The translations under genes were made by a program, and so were the position numbers. A stretch of 64,000 nucleotides of DNA, from NCBI RefSeq assembly GCF_009870125.1, contig NC_046683.1, forward strand, positions 47,197,869-47,261,868. Direction: 5' to 3'. The notes below the pieces were generated by a model, which was given only the letters and a program-made list of their open reading frames with translations, searched no databases and was not told the DNA's origin. Position 1 is the stretch's first letter. Every line of letters begins with the position of its first letter. This document shows, one piece after another, positions 1 through 11,932 of this stretch. The stretch comes from Drosophila pseudoobscura. Its lineage: Eukaryota > Arthropoda > Insecta > Diptera > Drosophilidae.

Positions 1-104
1 AATGAGATTGTATACGATTGTGTACCTCGGTAAATGTGGGTATAGTCGAAATAATAAAGCTAAAATACCAAATATAGTATGCAAAGCAGAAGGATAATAC
101 TCAC

Positions 105-2396
105 CGATCGAATACAGAAACCAAACATATGATGGCCAAGCAATAGAAGGTATTCAAATAGATCTCCGCAAATCCCGCATAGTCGCTGATCAGGGCCAAA
201 GCGTCGCTGCTGCTTGTCGCCGATGTTCCTGATCCCGACGATGCTGTTCCACTGGGATCCGTACCACCCGCACTGAGGCCCAAATTTGTGGTGCTAGATC
301 TTGTTGTGGTCATGTCCATCGCTAATGGTGTGGATGTTGTTGATGAGGTTGGCATTGTCTCGCCAGCAAGACTAATGCCATTGATGACCTTTGCCCAATC
401 CATCGGATGGCTGCTCAGCACAAAGAGTAGATGGGCCAATGCTAGACCAGCTAGCAGGCCGTGGCATATATTCGAGAGGAGCAGCCAGATTCGTTGAACT
501 ACACAGGCTAGTTGTATACTGCTGGTGATGCCATTGCTGAAATGATAGCAGGATTGGTTATTAAATATCTAACAGAACCCCAACTAGATTCCCAAGCCCC
601 CAACCTCTAAAAATATCCATTCTATCCCATTCTCGGTTCGTCTTGTTTTTCTTAGTCTAACATATTTCCTTTGAAAGTGTAACTAATTTTTCCTGAATAA
701 ATATATCATAGGGACCTCCTGCACTTATAGTATCATAATTTTTAAAGGATTTCCCCTATTTTCGGGTATTCACTCACCGATTTAAGTCGGCATCGAGCAG
801 GCAGCGGGTGTCAGCATAGCTGCCACGTCCGCTGGTTGAACCACCACCGCCCCCAGTACTACCACCTCCGCCAAGGCAGTGGCCGCCATGCGAGCGATAG
901 AGACGACCGGCGCCACCCAGCTCGGCAGCCGAGATGCCATTGATGCCGCCCGCAGGACCCCCGCCAGCCGTGCCACCTGGGCCACGTGCGGCAGCTCCCA
1001 GGAAGGAGCGCTTGTAGTAGCTGTGCTCCACTGGTCGATACCCGGATGACGTCTGCAGAAACATTTTGTCGATGTGCGCGGGCGCATCGTCCGTGGGTGA
1101 GACGACCGGTGTGAATGGGTTGTAGATCTCCTCGCCCTCGGCCGGAGCAATGTCATCAGCCAGCTCCTTTAGTATGGAGGATATCCCCCCCGCCGTGTAC
1201 AGCTTGCCTGCAGGAAAGGGATGGTTGGGAGAGAGAACGAAAGAAAGATATTGGGGCATTAGTGCGCAGAATCGTAGGGGGAGTGGGTGTTCAGGTGGGT
1301 CAGAGCTTTCCTCCTCCTTTCTCGTCGTATGGGATTTTACTGAATGGAATTCTGGCTACTCACTGATTAGCTGTCCCCGCTTGTCCCGCTGCGACTTCGT
1401 CTTGCGTTGCACGCGTCGCTCCTCGTAGCTCTGATCGATTTCCAGCTCGCCGGACAGCGAGGCGTCGTGCATGTCGGAGCACTGCTTGAGGTACCGCATC
1501 AGGGTCTCGTTGGCCTGGCGGACCACCTCCACTTCCCCGGCAGCTATCAGCTTGCGCTCCCTCCTCCTCCGCGACTCCGACTTGCTACGTTTGCGTCGCG
1601 GACTCTTGTCAAAGCTGTTTCGGGAGCGCAGCGATCGCTGGGCGGGACTGGCCTGCGGATCGGACAGTGACTGCTGCTTGCGCGATGTCCCAGGCCCTCC
1701 AGCGCCATTTCCGACTGCGGTTGCTCCCGCACTGCTGAGGGCCGAGGGTGTGGGCGAGCTCTGCTTGAGCTCGCGATCCATGTAGCCCAAGATGCCTCGA
1801 TGAAACGAGGAGTCCGCTTCCAGGGCCTGTGGCTGCGGCGAATGGTTTCGCCTGGACCTGTGATGGCCATGGGTGGCCGGCAGCTGCTGCAGTGTCTCCC
1901 TCAGGCTCATGGCGTCTCCGGATGAGTTGCGACTGCCATCGCTCTGCTTCGTTGGCTGCGACGGCAGTGACGGTGGCGGCGCCGGAGAATCCAGATGTTC
2001 TGCGGCCCCCAAGGAGGCGCTCTCCTCTTGGGTGGTGTCGTGCGCGGAGGGCGGTGCGTGGCCATTGACCAGCACCACAGTCTGCTGTGAGGTCTGACTG
2101 GGGGAGCCTACCATCTCAATGCTATCCGCCGAGCTCTGGGCACTGATGCGACCGGCGCTAGTGGTTCCCCCCGCTCCTGTAGTGCTTCCCTCAGCCGCTG
2201 CTCCCATCGAGCTGGAATCGTTCAGAGCCGCTGCACAGTCCTCCATAGTGCTTATCACCTCCTGACCAGCATCTCTCTCCGGGGTTGTTGTGGTAGTGGC
2301 AGCTGCCTCGCGCTCCAGTCGACGCTGACGCGCCTCCGTCCGTCGCTGTCGCTGGTGCTGGCGATGCACCTTGGCTGGCTGCTGGCTGGCCTCCAT
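105..2396 (-). CDS. Tmem237: TMEM237 orthologue, tetraspan ciliary transition-zone protein (3' end outside window)
   Basis: Three phase-consistent exons on the minus strand (2396-1364, 1207-778, 536-105) give 631 residues before a donor at 104-103; the rest lies off the left edge. The first ~340 residues are low-complexity, rich in Ser, Gln and Arg, with basic patches. A short conserved block around DKMFLQ then precedes the membrane part. Exon 3 encodes two hydrophobic segments, one around CHGLLAGLALAHLLFVL and one ending CLAIICLVSVFDR. The HG-LAG and S-FDR motifs match the first two of four TM helices in human TMEM237, and the remaining two are expected in the missing exons. TMEM237 is known as a ciliary transition-zone (MKS/JBTS module) membrane protein. 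The 48-residue Ser/Thr loop between the helices is longer than in the human protein. A GTGAGT donor near 2840 hints at a 5'UTR intron. The family call rests on TM motifs and order; transition-zone function in flies is inferred. Confidence 0.8.
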
Positions 2397-3084
2397 TGCG
2401 TCCTATCGCTCTCGCTGTCGCTCTCTGGAGATGGTCTAGGCAAGCTTCATAACAGGTGGATGATGGGCTGAATGCTGGCAACTTTTAGTTCGCTGTTTTC
2501 AGATGCAGCTTTTGCACGTTCTTGTTGTTTTGTGATGCCTGCTTTGACCCAAATAATTATGCACTCGGGGCTGCGCCCACAAAACAACCCTAGAACCCCC
2601 TAACAACACACTGGCGGACACTTGGCAGCTCGGCTGAGAACTTTGGGCATGTTCTCGAGGCCTTCTCTTGAATATTATTTTTGGTGCAATTGCAACGGCG
2701 TTTCCTCGAGGATTTCTCTAGGATATAGCAGCATGAGACACTGAAAAAAAATCTGAAGAAGAACGCGCGCGCCACAGAGGAGAACGTGGCGATGTGGAAG
2801 AGTGACAGAGAGCTCTCCACAGGACTCGAACGAACGCGTACTCACAGCGAGATTTGCGATTGATCCGTGTGTAGTGTCCGTCGCCGCAGCTGCTTGACGA
2901 CTGAAACTAAGCTCCACCAGCAGTGTACGAAATAGCTTTGCCTATTCTATGCTCTTCCTTTCGAATCGTGCTTCGACTTGTCGTTTCTTTTCGATTCGTT
3001 TTGGGGGGTTGGCTGGTTGGTTGTTTGTGTCCCGCTTCCTGTAACGTAGTAACGAGCTTCGGCGAAAGCTTTTCTTTCGTACAA

Positions 3085-4114
3085 TGACGTCAACAGTGCG
3101 TGTCTGAGCGTCCACCCACACACGAGCACACAAACATGTGTCTGATCCAACTGTTTGCGTGTGTGTGTGTGTGTTTTATTGACAAATTCTATTTTTAGGC
3201 ATCTATAAAAATGTTTGAGCACAGAATGGGATTTAATTTCTCCGTTTTGCTGTTTAGGGAGTGTGGAGTAGGGAGTAGGGAGTGTAGGGAGCAACACCTT
3301 AGCCTAAGCTCCAAAGCAGCTGTGGTTACACTGAGAAAAATCGAGCTCACCTAATTTTGCAAATGTTAAAATAATTGTATAACATGCATGCATATGTACA
3401 TATTTACATATACAAGCTGGCATCGAATTAATTTCTGCTGCTTAACAAGTGGAAGATTTTCTTTTCAGTGCATTGAAATTGGTTTTTGTGAGTCGCCCCC
3501 CCCCCAGCCCTAGAGCCGCATCCTGACGCTGCCGCAGCAGCAGCTGTCCTGTCTTTTTTTGCAAAACTGAATTCGCCCACACTTTTGCACTCTCGCTCTC
3601 TCGCCCACTCTCTCGATGACTGGGAATCGATAAATGCGTGGTAGAATGTCAGCTTGGGTCGAACTACTGCGCAGCTTTCGGCTCTGATGACGTCAATGGA
3701 AAAAGCTCGCCTCAAACACCACGCCGCAACAACAGCAAATGCCAACCCACCAGCAGCCCCACACCCACCTCAACGAAGCACACAAAAGCCGGCAAAAGCT
3801 TGACAGGGGGGCCAGGCGCAGCAAAATTTGATTATCGTAAAGCGTGAGGCCAAGAGAGGCATATGTCAGAGGCATCTTCTGGCGGTGGCAGGGGTGGAGA
3901 GGGAGTCGGAGGCTTCTGGCGTTGGTGTTAGCTAATGGCCCTTGAAATGGCAAAAGGCGCTGAGGAATTGGCCAACACCAACATGCTGTGGGCCAACTCC
4001 TAGTGCTCTCTCTTTCGACGCGAACAGACAGACAGAAAGTCTCAGAGAGAGAAAGAGAGAGAGAGAGAAAAAAAAAAGAGCAAACGTCATGACCATGACG
4101 TCACAATGACGTCA
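3085..4114. promoter_or_regulatory. Cluster of four perfect CRE/ATF octamers (TGACGTCA)
   Basis: The palindrome TGACGTCA occurs at 3085-3092, 3688-3695, 4096-4103 and 4107-4114. The last two are 3 bp apart. TGACGTCA is the consensus site for CREB/ATF bZIP factors (CrebA/CrebB/Atf family in flies). The cluster sits between two divergently transcribed genes, so it could serve either. Confidence 0.55.
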
Positions 4115-4497
4115 GTGGGCACATTGCCAAAAAATAATCGGCTAAGGAGTGAGGCCAAGGCGGCTTCCAGCAACGTCGAAATGTTCGCAGTCAGGCTGCA
4201 AAAACATCTTCAAGTACCGCTCTCAGGTCGATACAGAAAACGGGGCGACACAAGATCTTTAATTAATTATGCTTTATGCCTTGTTTTCTGGTTGACAGAA
4301 AGAAACCACAAAGGTCAAAGCTATTCCTTAATTTTATCTGTAATATGATTTTTTTTTTAAAGGTGATTTATGAATGAATTTCTTTGTAAGCTATACGTCC
4401 ACACAATGAGTGCTACATAGAATGGAGAGCACTCGACAACCCTGTCCATAAATCAGTGGACGTAAACATATATATTTGTACATATGTATGTACAGGA

Positions 4498-4511
4498 TTA
4501 ACCATGGCAAC
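4498..4511 (+). promoter_or_regulatory. X-box-like RFX site upstream of LRRC56
   Basis: The sequence TTAACCATGGCAAC ends 79 bp before the LRRC56 start codon. Its right half GGCAAC is a perfect RFX half-site, and the left half matches the consensus GTTNCC in part. RFX X-boxes close to the start are a known hallmark of Drosophila ciliary genes, which fits the downstream gene. The site is imperfect and untested. Confidence 0.45.
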
Positions 4512-4590
4512 CTGGAGCTTGTTACATCAATAAAGTCAGTCACAATACAGCCGGTCAACGCAGAGAGTAGAGAACATTCCATTGTTGACT

Positions 4591-5868
4591 ATGCCCCTTC
4601 TGGAGGCGCCTGCCGAGTATCTGGAATCCTCGCCAGAGCATTCCCTGCAGGCGGAGCTGCCGCTTCTGTTGGCAGCCCCAGCGGGACCGGCGGCCTTGGT
4701 CCAAGTGCGCCTGCCACTGCCCGAGGTGCATCATCATCAACAGCAAGTCCATCAGCAGCCACCACGGAACTATCGACGGCAGTTGGCTCGCCGGAACTCG
4801 TTTGATCGAGATGTGGCCATTGCCGAGGAAACGCAGCATTTCCCGGCCTTTGTGCACCTGCTGCCCGTAGTACTGCCCCAGCAGGCCCCAGAGCCGACCC
4901 TGGATGAACTCCTGGTAGGTCACGACGAATCAAAGTGCATTTTCGGCAGCAACTGGTAATCCACCATTCCCTTTTAGCGGAGAGTAACCCAGCGAACGGA
5001 CCTGGAGGCGGTTGAATCGGTGCGTCTCAGAGTGATCTCCTATACGATCAGTCTGTCCCGGCTGTCGCTCTTCTTGCCACGACTCCAAAACCTAGACCTG
5101 AGCGGCAGTGTACTGAGCTCTCTACGGGACTTGGGCTACGGGCTGCTTCAGCTGACCCACTTGAATATCAGCAACTGCGGCCTCAACAGCTTCGATGGCA
5201 CCAGTGGCCTGCCCGCCATCAGGGTCCTCATAGCAGACGGCAATATGATCCAACGGGTGGATCCCCTCGTCGAGCTGGTACAGCTGCGGGTGCTTAGGGC
5301 TCGCAACAATCGAATCAGCGAGCTGGGCCTACTCTCGTTCCTGGGCATGTGTCCGCTGCTGATGGAGGTGGAGTTTCTGGGGAATCCTGTCTGTCGCCTG
5401 CCCCTCTATCGCGACATGCTCAGTCGCAGCGTGCCCACTTTGCAGCTTCTGGACGGAAACACGCTCAACTCGGCAGCGGTTGTTCCTACCCAAATAGTAG
5501 AAAACGATGATGCTCCGTCCTCACTTTCCAGTGAGGCATCCGCAGGGAGCAACGAGTCATCGTCACCGCCTCCGCCATTGGGACGTCCGGCAACGGCTCC
5601 AGCTCCTGCACAGATCTCGCTCAATGCCGGCATACGGCGGCAGTTATCAGTGGCATCCACTTCCACTCCGGTGGCTGGCTCGGTTCTGGGTCTAGTGCGG
5701 CAACGTCGTCGCAACATGGGCCACGCCTGGGTCAGTTCCTCCAGTGGTTCGTCCTCCGCTTCGTCGTCCATTGCCTCTCGGGCCCCCTCGATGAGCTCTT
5801 GCTCTTCCAACAGCAGTCTGGACGTGCAGTCGACCTATGCATTCACTCCACACTCCACAGTGGACTAA
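4591..5868 (+). CDS. Lrrc56: LRRC56 orthologue, leucine-rich-repeat protein of ciliary motility
   Basis: Two exons (4591-4914 and 4978-5868, intron 63 nt, phase 0) encode 404 residues. The ATG at 4591 is the first in frame. The N-terminal ~100 residues are acidic and His/Gln-rich. A conserved LDELL-RRVTQRTDLEAV block spans the splice junction and leads into about five leucine-rich repeats (residues ~130-255), including LPRLQNLDLSGS, LTHLNISNCGL, IRVLIADGNMI and LRVLRARNNRI, capped by CPLLMEVEFLGNPVC and VPTLQLLDG. This order and the cap match human LRRC56, a protein known to work with IFT in outer dynein arm delivery. The C-terminal ~140 residues are Ser/Pro-rich and poorly conserved. An AATAAA follows 32 bp after the stop. 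The D. melanogaster counterpart is probably CG14185 (from memory). Motile-cilia or sperm-flagellum function is inferred from the family. Confidence 0.8.
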
Positions 5869-5899
5869 CTGCTGTTCCCAGTCGTAAATTGCTTAGCTA

Positions 5900-5905
5900 A
5901 ATAAA
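5900..5905 (+). terminator. Poly(A) signal of LRRC56
   Basis: AATAAA lies 32 bp past the stop codon and is followed by a T-rich stretch, as expected for a cleavage/polyadenylation site. Confidence 0.6.
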
Positions 5906-6358
5906 AGTTCAGTTTATTTTACGCGATTCTTGAAGTCTTGTCTACAGATGGGTCAAATGTATTGTGGATCTGGCTCAACAGCTTCTATAAGCTTTTCGTT
6001 CTCTCTGCTCGAAAATCTAATGGGGAGTGAGCGCGAAAAAAAACCGAAATTTTCGGATATGTCAAAGTAAAAATTAGGATACCGATGGAACCCAATAATA
6101 AAAAATCAAATGCCCATGATTTTAAATTAGTTTCTGCCAGTTTCGATAAAGGATAAGGATAAGGATAAGGATGGTATGTTACTTGGTTGTATATATTTGT
6201 TCACCTAGATTGTCCGCAAATTAAAATTATACTCAATAAGTGCACTTTATTGGAGAACTCTGTAAAACGGCACAACATCTGATGTCTAGCAATTTGTGTG
6301 CGAAAGTTAATGGTGCAGTTAACAAGATCGTATTAAATATATTCATATATAACCTTCC
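5906..6358. other. Intergenic, between convergent 3' ends
   Basis: AT-rich sequence between the LRRC56 and Ir76b 3' ends. A short GGATAA tandem repeat (about four copies, 6151-6173) is the only visible structure. Confidence 0.6.
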
Positions 6359-8608
6359 CTATTCGGTATAGGTATATTGAAAGAGCGCAGCCGATGGCGA
6401 TCGAACGGGAACCAACTGATTCTGGCCGTCTGGATTGCGAAAGACGATGTAATCACGGCCGTTAATCAGTCGTCGTACCCCGCCATCGGTCGATGGATCG
6501 TTGCCGAGAAGAACCCCGTTGCCCTGGCCCATGGCACGTCTCCAGCGATGGCGAGGATCTGCAGCCCCAGCAGCATTGCCATGGCCCCCGTTGAAAATGC
6601 TCTGATAGGGCGGTGGAGGAGTGACATTCTGGCCCAGGGTGGAGGTTCCCAGCAACTGCTTTTGTCCACTATCCAGGCGCTGCCAGCCCCGCAACCAGCG
6701 CGATGGTTTTATGGACTGGCCATTGGGAGTGCGTCCGATGCCATGGCGAGCCCACTTATTGGCCTCGTGGCGACTATTCACGTACCGGAAGATGAGCTCA
6801 GTGCTGAAAACAGCCAGAGATGTGGCGAATCCGGCCAGCATTATGTAGTAGGTCATCATCAGGTCGCCATTCCTCAGCTGCCGCTCAGTGCCGCCCAGGT
6901 CCTGGGGACATATCTCGGCGCTGGGCAAATCTTTGGCCGACAAATGCTTCACAATACCCGATTCCACCAGATTGAGTAGTCTGGAAATATTAGATTGCTA
7001 CAATCGGTGGTACATGGTCTGGCTATATCCTACTCACTCCGGATCAAAAAGCTGGCTCAAATTCGAGCCAATGGGATAGGCAAAGGTCCGCTTCTTCTTG
7101 AGGAACGGCTCCCTGGCCATGGCAAAGGGACAGTGGATCTTTTCATCGCTGTAGCTGATTGTCTTACGATACAGATAGTCCTGATACAGCATTATATTGA
7201 TCGCCGGACGATCCCGAACAAACACATATCCATTCCTCTCCACATAATTTTGGAGATTGTACGTGTCGTTCGTCTCATCAGAGAAAACCGCATAGTTGTT
7301 CTGTATCATCCGATTCAGCATGGACAGCGATTCGTTAGTCTGCAAGGAAAAAGGTATATCGTATATGGAATATGGAAAATGGCCTAGCACGTATTTGATC
7401 CAATCAATTACCGTTCGTATGGCATACTCAACGCCACCACCCCGCATCGAGACAAAGTGCTTGTTCTTCACCAAGATATCGTTGACCGTGTTGTACGGCA
7501 GCGTGAACTTGGAGAGGGTAAGGAAAGCCGTCAGGTTGGCCGTATAGAAGGACGTCAGTATCGTGATGAATATCCACCAGGTGGCGAAGAGCAGCCGGGT
7601 CGAGTCTGCAATGCTTTTTAATGAATTTAATGAAACGACAAACGTGACCCAGGCATGCAATCTCCAGTCCCCATTAGGTCGAAGCGATTCATATCGGTCT
7701 TCACCTGCACTTTGGCCTAATTGCAGCTAAACTGAACAGCCAAACACTCACCGGCAATGGGCGACAGGGTGCTGCCCTGTTTCATTAGCGCTCCATATAC
7801 GAACCAAGCGCAATGGCCCAACGAGTAGGGATGTTGAACTCCGTCGCCCGTCAGGCGATTCCTCAGAATGATCAGCACATAGATGATGGGTCCTACGGCC
7901 AGCAAAGATACTAGAATCAGTATCCAGACCCAAAACTCAAACGGTGCCAGCAGGCCAGAACCACTGGCCGATTCCCTGGGCCGCTGCATCACCATTATCC
8001 ATTCGCCCTCGTCCAAGGTAGTTGTTGAATAGGAAACGAAGGTTCTTTGGTCCGAAAGGGAGGGAATGAAGGCAGCTGCCAGATCCACAAGCTGAGGAAG
8101 GAATGGGGGTCAAGTGTATCAAGGTGAATCCCTGCCAGATACTCACACTGTTGTTGACCATCTCGATCAGACTGCGATCAAAGTCGGTGGGCGAACCGAT
8201 AATATTGTCCTGCGGCACGAATACCTCATATGTAAAGTTGAACTTCTTCTTGAGGAAATCGATGATCTGAAAAGAGACCCCGTGACCGATGCGCGTGCCA
8301 TTCTCCAGTACCTCCGTATAGCTCAGCGGATAGTCCTCGAGGGTGGCGATGCGCAGGTGCTTGCCTTTGATCCAGTCACGCATCTCGCGTAGCCTGAGCT
8401 TCTTGTTAATTATCGTATCCAAGGTCTCCACGGGCGTGTCGTTGTCCAGGCCGACATCAGAGGCATCAATATCAATGGGCATTTCGGTGGACATGCTCAT
8501 GTTGCCATCACCGCTCAGCTGGATCAAATTCGCTGGCAGGGATTCGTTCAGAGCCGGACAGGCAACGCACAGGGCTGCTGCCACGAGCAGCTCGATTCCT
8601 GTGGCCAT
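6359..8608 (-). CDS. Ir76b: Ionotropic receptor co-receptor Ir76b
   Basis: Five exons (8608-8147, 8091-7752, 7605-7412, 7339-7038, 6980-6359) join in phase to give 639 residues. The start is MATGIELL, with a hydrophobic signal-peptide segment. A ligand-binding S1 half follows (DWIKGKHLRIATLEDYPLSY), then TM1 (FEFWVWILILVSLLAVGPII), a pore loop (GALMKQGSTLSPIA), TM2 (LLFATWWIFITILTSFYTAN), the SYTANLTAF-like pore signature as SFYTANLTAF, an S2 half and TM3 near residues 474-498. A long cytoplasmic tail ends FQYTYTE. This is the variant ionotropic glutamate receptor architecture. Ir76b is known as a broadly expressed co-receptor in olfactory and gustatory neurons for amines, amino acids, acids and salt. 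The frame is intact with no missing segment, so the gene looks functional. The open frame continues upstream to 8902, but MATGIELL is preferred because it begins a normal signal peptide. Confidence 0.93.
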
Positions 8609-9499
8609 CGATGCGAGATGCGAGAAGCGATGGAGATGGAGATGGTGATGGAAATTTCCTGGTGCTGTTCGTTGCTTTTCTAGTTTCCCAGCTTTTTGCG
8701 CTTCCTGGGCATGCTGTTCGGCTACAGTTGCGTTCGTCCCGACGCCGTGGACCTCACTGAAATGGAGAGTGCTTCGCTGTGGGCACCGTGAATTACAATG
8801 TTCTGTCACGAGCAGTGGATTGGTATGTAAATATAGCCCTAGCCGGTGCATGCATCGGCATCGACCCACAGCAAATACAATTAACAATAATGACAAGTGC
8901 AAACATGACAGTCAGCAGTAACCACTCAACCTCCACCGCCCCTATACATTGTATGCAGATTATAAGTTTTGATTAGGCCTCCTTCCGTCCTTCCTTCCTA
9001 CCTTCCGCTCATTGCTCGCGGAAGGAGTCATGTGGGCATTCCCAGGGGTCCCATATTGACACGAATCAAGCTAATGAGCATGAGCCAGCCAACGCCACCA
9101 GCTTAAGAAAATATTGTGTGTGGAAATATAGTTCAAGTCCAGCCAAAATGGGTTATGGATTATATAGCCATTGTCTAAGTCCACTTACGTGTTCAAGGAC
9201 ATGTTAAGGTACTTCTTGTCCCCAATCGACTGGCTCGAATCGATTTTCTAGATTCCATAGAATACAAAATCAATGCATTATTCAATGGCCATCTACAAAT
9301 TATAATCTATCTATACACCACATTGTATAATATGTATATGTAATTTTCTTAGGAGATTATCGCAGAAAGTGGGTACAAATCCATTCAGACCTCTCGCAGG
9401 GACATTTGTTCAATTTTATTCCTAGAGTATAGTGTACCAGAGCCAAATTACAGTTTCCAATCATTTTATTGTCGATGCTTTGATAAGAACTATCAACTA
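8609..9499. other. Ir76b upstream / 3' flank of small secreted-protein gene
   Basis: The first ~290 bp is open in the Ir76b frame and may be 5'UTR. The rest is AT-rich, includes a TTCC-rich run near 8980-9010, and shows no other gene. Confidence 0.55.
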
Positions 9500-9954
9500 T
9501 TAACCAAAGCGACCATTACCGTCCGACATTTCGCTGCTGTCGCCCGTTCCCAGGGCATTTTTACTGCATTTGCAGTCTTCGCCGTCGTCGACGCGTCCCT
9601 TCCCAGAGGTTAGAATACGCACGCCCTCGGCGAATTTTGGGAAGCCGGACATGGTCTCTTTTATGGTGGTCATCATCACAGGCAGATACATGAAGAAGTC
9701 TTTGAAGTGGCCAACAACCGTGTGATAATCCACCGATCTTCCACCGCCAGAGTGTTGGTAATTTCCATCCGAATCGATCTCATTCCCCCCAATGGAAGAT
9801 GTATAAGGTAGGGCACTGCATTGCTGCAAAACTGTTAGAAAGAAGTTCATAAATATAAATTTCTATTCTTTTTTATATTCATAATGTACTGAACCTTACC
9901 CAACACGAAGGCGATTGCAGCTGCTTGATATCGTTGCTTGTCGTCGTCTCTCAT
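9500..9954 (-). CDS. Small predicted secreted protein, function unknown
   Basis: Exon 1 ends at 9900 (donor GGTAAG) and exon 2 runs 9831-9500. The junction keeps the frame and removes a 68-nt intron. Starting at 9954 the product is 128 residues, beginning MRDDDKQRYQ and running into AAAIAFVLVLQQCSALP, which reads as a signal peptide that exists only in the spliced form. The mature part has a Gly/Ser/Asp-rich region, a hydrophobic DFFMYLPVMM block, a CKC pair, and an acidic Gly/Ser tail. The frame also opens upstream to an ATG at 10044 (158 residues), but that start would bury the signal peptide internally, so the inner ATG is preferred. I do not recognise the family. It lies between Ir76b and the GDSL gene. 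An intact frame plus a correct splice junction argue for a real gene. Confidence 0.6.
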
Positions 9955-10466
9955 GGCGAAGAATTTTCCGCAAATGTGCAACTCCGAGAAAACGACATCG
10001 TCATTTATAACATTTTGGTCTGCGCGGTAAGCAGAAAATTTCAAGAACTTTTTGTCAACTGATTTTCATTTCGCTTCGGGCTTCTCTCGGTTCGCGCTGA
10101 GGTTCGCACAACAACAAAAATATTCAAAGAAAAAAAACTTGGCATAACCAATGTTATTGCTGAAGAAAAGAAATCTCAGATTGAAATTGAAGAAAAGCGA
10201 GGCGACACCAGAATTCTCATTCGATTAACAATGTAATATGGATATTTTGGTTAATTTTAAGTCAAATTTAGGTTTTCCGCACCCAGGAAAATATTATATT
10301 GAAAGATTATCCATCGAAATTTTTTAAGAACATATAGCAATATCCGATTAATAAGGATTAACTAATTTGTATTAATAAAAATTGTATTATTAAAATACCA
10401 TAAGAAACACTTTTTGAATTAATTCAGTTACGTGTTCTTCGCAGTGAATGGCTCTTTGCTATTCTC

Positions 10467-10488
10467 TATCGATATTTACTTATCGATA
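10467..10488. promoter_or_regulatory. Pair of DRE sites (TATCGATA)
   Basis: Two exact TATCGATA octamers, at 10467-10474 and 10481-10488. TATCGATA is the core bound by DREF and is typical of Drosophila housekeeping promoters. The nearest gene is the minus-strand secreted-protein gene about 0.5 kb away. Confidence 0.55.
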
Positions 10489-11932
10489 CTTAGTTAAGCC
10501 CAAACCCTACAGGTGGCGCCCCCACGCAATTGGCGCCAAAGCAAATATTTTTAAATTTTTGAATGAGCTAATTTTCTGTTTCTTGGACTCGATCAAACGC
10601 ATATCAATTGCAAAGATTCGTGCTGAAAATAGAAACAATGTCCGGATTCCAGGTGAATCACGGCTTGACAGTGGCGTTCATTAAAATGGGTCACCAGGCC
10701 CCGCATTTAATTGATACAATTTGAATTGGATCTCATCGAGAACAGCTGAAATTGAATTTATGGAAATGCAACCGCAGCTATACTGTATAGTTAATTAGTA
10801 AAGCCTGTACAAATACTATACAAATTTAGATAGATAACGTAGAACTTGAGAAACTAGCCGGCCATGTCTCGCTGCATCTATAGGCAAAAACGTACAGAAT
10901 CTCATGTGGAGAACCAAAGTTGGGGCACAAAAATGTGCGAATTGAATGCCATACTAAACCGCAGCACATGCACACACGCCCCCCGCCCCCCCGACTCAAG
11001 TTCAAAGTCAATGACAATGCAACTGCTTGACCTTTAGCTCATCATCACCCTCTGCTACTGCATGTCTCTCATTTTCTCTCTCACGCTCTATCCCCATTTT
11101 AGCAGTAATTATTGTTATTGCTTTTCGGCACTTCCCAGCGAAACCGTTGAACGGTACGGATGGGTTAATAGGGACGGCGCAGGGGGCAATTCGCGCGCAA
11201 AAACACGTACAGAATTGAGAAATTTCAACGTTTAATAAACAGCAGTCAGCGCCGACACCGGCTCACAAAAATGAAGCAGCAATTATGCCGGAGCTTTATT
11301 GATGTTCCATGCGAAATAAATTGTAACAGGTTTCGTGACGCGCCCCACAGTGCGGCCGTGTGTAGAGGCATATGTGGTGCGTGCGTGCGTGCGTGTGTCA
11401 TCCACGCGCGCCGCTCTGCTGGAATCGCTCGTCAGTACAGCACTTGATGGAGGAGGCAGTCTGATAGGGGAAGGAATTGAAGTCGAAAAAGTGCTTTCAA
11501 AAGAATCCGCAAAACCAAAAACACCCTAATGTCTCATTATTATGGATCCAATGAAATCGATAGGAAACTCCCATCGGAGCCGGTGCCGCTACTTCTGCCA
11601 AAAGAGATCCACGTGCTTGCCATTTGCGATATGTTAATCAGAACACTGCCACGCTCATATCCCCATCCCCGTGCCCATCGCCATTCCCATAGCATCGATC
11701 GTCCGATCATAGATTATTAATATCCATTTTGTTTGATTTTGTGATTCACAAAGAAGTGCAATTTATCATCGAGCAAACGTAATTACATTTTAACATGGCG
11801 CTAATTATGGCTACAAAAAAAGTATATATTATATAAGTTTAAAGTATATAAGAATATGGAAAGAAGACTTAGGCAAGATATCACAGGGAATTCACAGAGG
11901 AAAGCAGGTCCCATTTGGAGGTCCCATTGAGG
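10489..11932. other. Intergenic region
   Basis: AT-rich DNA with a C-run near 10980 and a GT/GCGT-rich stretch near 11370-11395. Short ORFs in it are not conserved-looking. It also contains the 3' flank of the GDSL gene. Confidence 0.5.

Larger units (their letters stand above)
2397..4590. other. Divergent intergenic region between TMEM237 and LRRC56 genes
   Basis: It holds no convincing ORF. It contains the 5' leaders of both flanking genes, a GT microsatellite near 3158-3175, a purine-rich GA/A run at 4040-4080, a Motif 1-like site with one mismatch (3323-3333), four CRE octamers and an X-box-like site; the last two are listed separately. Confidence 0.7.
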
